This document shows positions 6,671 through 9,683 of a DNA stretch of 9,683 nucleotides, in pieces. Within the stretch, counting starts at the first letter, position 1; every line of letters begins with the position of its first letter. The DNA is taken from assembly GCA_964374095.1 (NCBI GenBank), contig CAYJXJ010000176.1, positions 1-9,683 of the forward strand. Direction: 5' to 3'. The position numbers were made by a program, and so were the translations under genes. The notes under the pieces were generated by a model. That model made no database searches. It worked only from the letters and a program-made list of their open reading frames with translations, and was not told where the DNA came from. The DNA is from CAYJXJ01 sp964374095. GTDB lineage: Bacteria; Elusimicrobiota; Elusimicrobia; UBA1565; UBA9628.

Positions 6671-7002
6671 CGGTCCGCCGGAGCGGCCTGCGCCCGCGCG
6701 ATCGTCCTGCCGATCTCGGGACCGGACGCGCCGAGTGCGAGAAGGGACCGAATCAGCAGATCCACGGAGACCGTTCGATCCGCCGCCTCCATCTTCGCGA
6801 CTCGGCTTTGACTCGAATGGACCAACTTCGCCATCCGGGTCTGGGGCAGCTTCCGCTCAATGCGCTTCCTTCGCAGCGCCTCGGCCAGTTTCAGCTTGAG
6901 CTCGATGTACGCGGCCTCCGCATCGGACAGTCCGAGGAACTCTTGAGCGCTGCCGACCTTCCAGCCCCTCGCTCCCAGCCGTCGCCGTTTCGATTCACGC
7001 AT
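6667..7002 (-). CDS. XRE-family (HigA-type) antitoxin
   Basis: This is a 111-residue antitoxin and repressor. The start ATG 7000-7002 overlaps the toxin stop by eight bases and has a good TAGGAG ribosome-binding site eight to nine bases upstream. About residues 27-95 carry the Cro/C1-type HTH: LKLAEALRRKRIERKLPQTR (helices 1-2), MAKLVHSSQSRVAKMEAADR (recognition helix) and VSVDLLIRSLLALG. The basic N-terminal extension (RESKRRRLGARGW) is typical of antitoxins partnered with Gp49/HigB toxins. It should neutralise the toxin encoded just upstream and bind the palindrome in the promoter. The toxin-first gene order matches higBA systems. Confidence 0.93.
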   Translation of the reverse strand: MRESKRRRLGARGWKVGSAQEFLGLSDAEAAYIELKLKLAEALRRKRIERKLPQTRMAKLVHSSQSRVAKMEAADRTVSVDLLIRSLLALGASGPEIGRTIARAQAAPADR

Positions 7003-7318
7003 TGTCGTATCTCCTAAGCCTGTCCTTGCTGCGGTCGATCACTTCCTGTGGCGTCTGCCTCGTCTTCTTCTTGAAGACTTCGGCGATGACGATCGCGTCG
7101 GGATCGATCCTGTAGATCACCCGCCATTCTATGGCTGTGTCCGTGATCCGCAACTCATGGCAACGCGGGCCGATGATCGGCATCGGCCGAGACTGCGGCA
7201 TGCCGATGCTTTCCCCCTTCTGGAGCCGCCTCAGCAGAAACCCCGCTTCGATCCTGGCCTCCTGGGAGAACGGCGGCGTCTTGACCTCGCCGTGCAGCCA
7301 GACAAGTGGTTTATCCAA
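6995..7318 (-). CDS. RelE-superfamily toxin, HigB/phage Gp49-like
   Basis: This is a 107-residue toxin. It begins at TTG 7316-7318, because KPLVWLHGEVKTPPFS directly after it is the conserved start of this family. Further family hallmarks are ARIEAGFLLRRLQKGE (about 23-38), the RPMPIIGPRCHELRI block (about 44-58), EWRVIYRID (about 64-72), VIAEVFKKKTRQTP (about 77-90) and a C-terminal RLRRYD. The fold is a RelE-type mRNA interferase presumed to act at the ribosome. The TTG start lies only about a dozen bases after the predicted transcription start, without a clear ribosome-binding site. That would keep toxin translation low relative to the antitoxin, which has a strong one. Confidence 0.92.
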   Translation of the reverse strand: MDKPLVWLHGEVKTPPFSQEARIEAGFLLRRLQKGESIGMPQSRPMPIIGPRCHELRITDTAIEWRVIYRIDPDAIVIAEVFKKKTRQTPQEVIDRSKDRLRRYDNA

Positions 7319-7336
7319 GGGAGCAGGACCTGCTTA

Positions 7337-7365
7337 ATTATATGTCATATATGACATATTGTCAA
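7337..7365 (-). promoter_or_regulatory. Consensus sigma-70 promoter of the higBA-like operon
   Basis: On the minus strand TTGACA (7360-7365) and TATAAT (7337-7342) are both perfect consensus boxes, separated by exactly 17 bases. The toxin start codon lies 18 bases past the -10, so the leader would be about 12 bases. A 20-bp perfect palindrome occupies the spacer, which implies tight autorepression by the antitoxin complex. Confidence 0.93.
7340..7359. promoter_or_regulatory. Palindromic operator inside the TA promoter
   Basis: TATGTCATA (7341-7349) is followed at once by its reverse complement TATGACATA (7350-7358). One further complementary pair outside makes 20 perfectly symmetric bases. 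The palindrome fills the -35/-10 spacer and touches the -10, the classic site for an XRE antitoxin repressor. This AT-rich palindrome stands out sharply in GC-rich DNA. Confidence 0.85.
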
Positions 7366-7500
7366 GGCCAGCCTCAGGAACCCGGTGTCCACCGGCTAGA
7401 ATCTCTCACCGTCTACCTAGGTTCCGCTGCAGGTCTCCGAAATTGGACCGTTGCCGCGCCCCAATGGGATAATCCTCTTGCAAATGAAGGTGACTCGGCC

Positions 7501-7662
7501 GTGAGAAGGCGGACTCGGCCGCCAGCAGTGTCCATTCCATTTATCCTTACCGCTACCGCGGTAGCGTTTCTGACCGTCCTGCCGTGGACCCCACTTTTCG
7601 TCGATGGCCGCGAATCGCGCGAGAACGCTTTCGCGGCCATTGCTTTTCGGGTTAGCGGCTGA
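7501..7662 (+). CDS. Possible small membrane protein (weak)
   Basis: This is a 53-codon frame starting at GTG with a fair ribosome-binding site (GAAGGTGA, about seven bases upstream) and a GATAAT box at 7468-7473. A TTGGAC lies 19 bases before that box, so the promoter is poor. Residues about 11-29 (SIPFILTATAVAFLTVLPW) are hydrophobic enough to span a membrane, and residues 1-8 are basic. Against it: the frame overlaps two strong inverted repeats and I recognise no family. It may be a genuine small protein, a degraded gene end or chance. Confidence 0.25.
   Translation: MRRRTRPPAVSIPFILTATAVAFLTVLPWTPLFVDGRESRENAFAAIAFRVSG
7551..7566. repeat. Perfect 16-bp palindrome
   Basis: CGCTACCG is followed by its exact reverse complement CGGTAGCG with no spacer. 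It lies in the inter-module spacer. It could be a protein-binding site. Its separation of about 150 bases from either TA promoter makes a direct operator role uncertain. Confidence 0.6.
7604..7640. repeat. 11-bp perfect inverted repeat, 15-base loop
   Basis: ATGGCCGCGAA (7604-7614) and TTCGCGGCCAT (7630-7640) are exact reverse complements. TGCTTTTC follows on the plus strand, a very short T-run. It resembles a weak terminator for plus-strand transcripts, or a stem-loop of a mobile or recombination site. Confidence 0.55.
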
Positions 7663-7702
7663 ACCGGTGAAGTAGGCCCCTCGATAGAACCTAGCGGGTA
7701 AC

Positions 7703-7912
7703 TTATCCGACAGTCTGGTGCGCTATTTTCAACAGCGAACGCAAGGCGTCGTCGACCGCCTTGTCCGTCGGAAACGCGGCGGCGATGTCGGGCTTGAGAC
7801 GCACCAGATTGCTGCCGCCCCGGTAGGCCTTCAAGTGCTTCCCGCGAACGCCGCGGCCCAAGTCGGACCTCTGGTACTCCACCCTCAACTCGTCGCGCCT
7901 AGTCTTCTTCAT
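7703..7912 (-). CDS. Antitoxin partner of BrnT
   Basis: This is a 69-residue protein whose ATG (7910-7912) lies inside the end of brnT (14-base overlap) and has a strong AGGAG site six bases upstream. The basic KKTRRDELRVEYQRSDLGRG start is followed by VRGKHLKAYRGGSNLVRLKP and then DKAVDDALRSLLKIA. This is a pattern I associate with small antitoxins beside BrnT in several phyla, distinct from the ribbon-helix-helix BrnA of Brucella. The C-terminal ALRSLLKIA helix probably contacts the toxin or forms dimers. The antitoxin role follows from position, size and pattern. The strong ribosome-binding site fits antitoxin excess over toxin. Confidence 0.82.
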   Translation of the reverse strand: MKKTRRDELRVEYQRSDLGRGVRGKHLKAYRGGSNLVRLKPDIAAAFPTDKAVDDALRSLLKIAHQTVG

Positions 7913-8204
7913 AAATTCTCCTCTCGCGCTTGGTCATCAACCGCGAACTGATGATCCTGACCTTGTTCCCGCGATCCGTGTGCGACACGACCAGCAAGCG
8001 GCCCTCTTCCGACATGCCGAAGGTGACGAATCGATGCTCAGCGGCCGAGTGGTCGGGATCATCGTAGGTGATCGCCAGCTTGTCGCCGAAAACGGTTGCC
8101 GCCTCCGGAAACGTCACCCCGTGCTTCTTCGCGTTCGCCGATTCTTTCCTTGCGCCCCATTCGAATTCAATCAAGGCGTCGTGGCTCCCTGAAGGTTCGC
8201 CCAT
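7899..8204 (-). CDS. brnT: BrnT-family toxin
   Basis: This is a RelE-fold ribonuclease toxin. The family core is unmistakable: FEWGARKESANAKKHGVTFP (family FEWD..K...N..KHGV.F.EA), AATVFGD, then TYDDPDHSAAEHRFVTFGMS, LLVVSHTDR, and the terminal RIISSRLMTKRERRIYEE (family RIISAR..t..ER..Ye). The ATG at 8202-8204 gives 101 residues. A TTG at 8172-8174, which forms a TTGA overlap with the upstream regulator's stop and has GGGAG ten bases before it, gives 91 residues beginning IEFEW. That matches the usual BrnT length and N-terminus better, so the true start may be there. It is the middle gene of a three-gene operon with a regulator and an antitoxin. Confidence 0.94.
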   Translation of the reverse strand: MGEPSGSHDALIEFEWGARKESANAKKHGVTFPEAATVFGDKLAITYDDPDHSAAEHRFVTFGMSEEGRLLVVSHTDRGNKVRIISSRLMTKRERRIYEED

Positions 8205-8722
8205 GATCCGGTGCTGCGCTTGAGGCCTGAGCCTTCACGACGCTTGCGGCCATAGGGTCGCACCGATCGCGCGAAGGCGATCGCGTCCTTCTCCATCACG
8301 AGAGCGAGGCGCCCCACCTTTCGGGCCCTGAGCCGCCAGGTCACGATGGCTTTCCGGACCGCCTGGCGGCTGCAGTCGGCCAATTCCGCGACTTGTCCCG
8401 TCGTCAGTTCGCGCTGCGGCGGCCTCTTCTCGGCCCCGTAGCGGACCACTTCCTCGCGGATGAGGTAGCGTTGGGCGATTCCAAGGCGCGTGGCCAGGTC
8501 ATCACAGACCTTGTAAAGCGGGGTCTCCTCGGCCGCTCTTCCCAATCGCTTGGCGCTTGAGAAAACCATGGAATCCGGGCCTGCGTAGAGGTGCTTGAAC
8601 GAGAGGTAGTTGAGCCCCTCCTCGAAACGCCGGAAGAGGGCGGCAAGGTATTCTCTCTCCTCGCCCCGCAGGCGAGAAAGCGATACCTTCTCGTGTTCGA
8701 GGGTCTCGTATACGTCCTTCAT
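8171..8722 (-). CDS. HTH regulator leading the BrnT operon
   Basis: This is a 183-residue protein from ATG 8720-8722. A longer frame from TTG 8765-8767 was rejected because it runs through the promoter. Residues 1-about 100 form an unrecognised helical domain (VSLSRLRGEEREYLAALFRR, then EEGLNYLSFKHLYAG, then GIAQRYLIREEVVRYG). Residues about 104-153 are a MerR/excisionase-like HTH (RELTTGQVAELADCSRQAVR, KAIVTWRLRARKVGR). The C-terminus is basic. The HTH closely resembles that of the ORF at 6437-6670. The gene overlaps brnT and lies just downstream of a promoter carrying an inverted repeat, so it is most likely the operon's autoregulator. A third regulatory component is not part of the classic two-gene brnTA system. 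Confidence 0.88.
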   Translation of the reverse strand: MKDVYETLEHEKVSLSRLRGEEREYLAALFRRFEEGLNYLSFKHLYAGPDSMVFSSAKRLGRAAEETPLYKVCDDLATRLGIAQRYLIREEVVRYGAEKRPPQRELTTGQVAELADCSRQAVRKAIVTWRLRARKVGRLALVMEKDAIAFARSVRPYGRKRREGSGLKRSTGSWANLQGATTP

Positions 8723-8738
8723 GGCCCGGGCATCTTCA

Positions 8739-8767
8739 AGGATAAACGATAAGTTTCCATTTGTCAA
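8739..8767 (-). promoter_or_regulatory. Promoter of the regulator-brnT-antitoxin operon
   Basis: On the minus strand a perfect TTGACA (8762-8767) lies 17 bases from TATCCT (8739-8744), which matches four of six -10 positions. The regulator ATG is only 16 bases downstream, so the leader is about 10 bases with no clear ribosome-binding site. This is the same short-leader layout as the higBA-like promoter. Confidence 0.75.
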
Positions 8768-8781
8768 TGGAAAGTATCGTT
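8745..8781. promoter_or_regulatory. Inverted-repeat operator over the brnT-operon promoter
   Basis: The arms at 8745-8760 and 8767-8781 pair as AACGATA plus TTTCCAT against ATGGAAA plus TATCGTT. A two-base versus one-base mismatch lies between the two blocks and there is a six-base centre. The repeat spans the -35 and fills the spacer up to the -10. A dimeric repressor binding here would block RNA polymerase. The upstream HTH regulator or the antitoxin are the natural candidates. Confidence 0.8.
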
Positions 8782-8839
8782 AGGACAACTTTATGCGATT
8801 CCGTTGCCCGCTGGCCTCTTGTGGCCGCCGCGCTCCTGA

Positions 8840-9433
8840 CTAAGCCGCCGTATCCTTGAGCTGGGTCACGACCGCGCCCGCCTCGCGCACCCTGCGATAC
8901 GCCGCCGCGATATTTCTGCGCATCCCGGGGCCGAAGGTGACGGAATAACGCTTCATTAGGCCGTCGTAGACGATCTTGCCTTCGAATGGGAGCAGGACCG
9001 CCGCCACCGCCACCGGGAGTTGGAAGCCGACAACCCTTTCGATGGGATCGTGGATCCCCGAGACCCCAAAGGCGCGTGACGGAGGGCCTTCGTCGAGGAA
9101 CACGCTGTGCCCCTTCAGATGCCGGACGACCAAAAACGATTTGGCGACGCGGTGCTTCCAGCTCTCGACAATGCTCAGTTCGCGTTCGGAAAGACGGGCG
9201 GGATTGGCGGTGATGAAGGCTTCCCGCAGAGCGTCGTCCCGCCAGAGGGCGTCCCGAAGCTTGTCCGCGCTGGCGCAATCGACGGCGCCCGGATCCGGCT
9301 CCTTGGGCCAGTCGGCGACTATCTGCCGTTTCTCGTTGACGAACCGCAGAAGGGGCCGCCAGATCCGGAAGAAGCGCCGCGAGTCCTCCTCGGGCAGGGC
9401 GCTGCATCGAACCTCGGGACACTCATGGGCCAT
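8840..9433 (-). CDS. Conserved uncharacterised protein
   Basis: This is a 197-residue cytoplasmic protein. The ATG 9431-9433 has an ideal AAGGAGG site six bases upstream, which fixes the start. I recognise the layout as an uncharacterised family with no assigned function. It has RRFFRIWRPLLRFVNEKR near residues 19-36, then LRDALW, then NPARLSERELSIVESWKHRV (about 98-117), then FLVVRHLKGHSVFL, then FGVSGIHDPIE. The best-conserved block is VLLPFEGKIVYDGLMKRYSV (about 146-165), followed by GPGMRRNIAAAYRRV. No catalytic motif, signal peptide or membrane helix is evident. A short NHKQEPWK-type ORF lies 42 bases upstream on the same strand, and the two probably form one transcript. The role is unknown. 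Confidence 0.88.
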   Translation of the reverse strand: MAHECPEVRCSALPEEDSRRFFRIWRPLLRFVNEKRQIVADWPKEPDPGAVDCASADKLRDALWRDDALREAFITANPARLSERELSIVESWKHRVAKSFLVVRHLKGHSVFLDEGPPSRAFGVSGIHDPIERVVGFQLPVAVAAVLLPFEGKIVYDGLMKRYSVTFGPGMRRNIAAAYRRVREAGAVVTQLKDTAA

Positions 9434-9475
9434 GCGAACCTCCTTGCTGTGGGCCGGTGAGGCTGGCGGGTCCGC

Positions 9476-9625
9476 TCAGCTGCTTTTGTTGTTTGCGCGG
9501 CGTTTGCCAAATCGCTTCTCGTAGCAATCCTCGATGAAGACAGGTAGCGGCGCCTTCCAGGGCTCCTGCTTGTGGTTGTCCAGCTTGCCCAGCATATTGG
9601 GGTTCATGCCCAATTCCCGCGCCAT
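9476..9625 (-). CDS. Small conserved ORF with NHKQEPWK motif, possibly 5'-frameshifted
   Basis: This is a 49-residue frame from ATG 9623-9625. It reads ARELGMNPNMLGKLDNHKQE, then PWKAPLPVFIEDCYEKRFGK, a pattern I know from short uncharacterised bacterial proteins ('ARELGlNP.klgkl.nhkqePWK.PLp.FIe..Y.KRFG'). No ribosome-binding site precedes the ATG, and an in-frame TGA lies five codons before it. A different frame immediately upstream reads NFYAVRWFEQQA, which would join naturally if one base were restored near 9626-9632. The gene is therefore probably a frameshifted or 5'-incomplete copy that continues beyond the window's right end. Its neighbour downstream is the uncharacterised 197-residue gene. 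Confidence 0.6.
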   Translation of the reverse strand: MARELGMNPNMLGKLDNHKQEPWKAPLPVFIEDCYEKRFGKRRANNKSS

Positions 9626-9683
9626 CTGGGAGCCTGTTGCTCAAACCATCTGACCGCATAAAAATTGGTCGGCACGGGACCGG

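Larger units (their letters stand above)
7366..7702. other. Spacer between the two TA modules
   Basis: This stretch has no confident gene. It holds a perfect 16-bp palindrome (7551-7566), an 11-bp inverted repeat (7604-7640), and a weak plus-strand candidate ORF at 7501-7662. A minus-strand frame at 7413-7640 looks like a shadow. No clear Rho-independent terminator for the brnT operon was found. The two TA modules transcribe in the same direction, so this spacer is downstream of one and upstream of the other. Confidence 0.6.

Noticed and set aside
8782..8839. Rho-independent terminator after the 197-residue gene
   Set aside because: Only a four-base GGCC stem with no T-run was found, too weak to call.
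8736..9422. Minus-strand ORF of 228 codons
   Set aside because: It overlaps the 197-residue gene in another frame and is Arg/Ser-rich without domain pattern. The competing frame has an ideal ribosome-binding site and family-like blocks.

Overview
This GC-rich window looks like chromosomal DNA from an uncultured or little-studied bacterium. The sequence alone does not settle the phylum. The mix of a divergent Hsp70 operon and packed toxin-antitoxin (TA) modules would suit a deltaproteobacterial-, Elusimicrobiota- or Planctomycetes-like genome, but that is impression rather than evidence. Almost every convincing gene is on the minus strand, so transcription runs from high to low coordinates. 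No tRNA, rRNA, CRISPR array or complete insertion sequence was seen.

Region 1 (about 14-6020) is one tightly packed minus-strand operon behind a TATAAT promoter at 5990-6018. Its order is: a divergent Hsp70 with a four-cysteine zinc ribbon between its ATPase and substrate-binding domains; a membrane protein that also begins with a zinc ribbon and ends in two LysM-like domains; a 696-residue TPR protein; an 88-residue protein that looks like a J-domain without its HPD motif; and a CxxxCxxxCC (YkgJ-like) protein that looks C-terminally truncated. Gaps are 10 and 13 bases, then ATGA and TGATG overlaps. The set reads as a dedicated chaperone system with a membrane partner and a possible metal or redox step. 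This is the best candidate in the window for an undescribed system.

Region 2 (about 6032-7365) is a higBA-type TA module. Its promoter matches the sigma-70 consensus exactly (TTGACA, 17 bases, TATAAT) and a perfect palindrome fills the spacer. A short HTH gene is coupled to the antitoxin by ATGA. Downstream lies a patchwork: a plus-strand remnant of a different RelE/ParE toxin, a SEC-C motif piece, and a small unknown ORF.

Region 3 (about 7366-7702) is mostly non-coding, with a perfect 16-bp palindrome, an 11-bp inverted repeat and one weak candidate small membrane ORF.

Region 4 (7703-8781) is a second, three-gene TA operon: an HTH regulator, a BrnT toxin and its small antitoxin, behind another TTGACA promoter with an inverted repeat across it. 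Its regulator shares an HTH segment with the third gene of the higBA module, so the two neighbouring TA modules appear to use related accessory HTH proteins.

Region 5 (8840-9683) holds an uncharacterised 197-residue gene with an excellent ribosome-binding site, preceded by a short conserved ORF (NHKQEPWK motif) that may be frameshifted at its 5' end.
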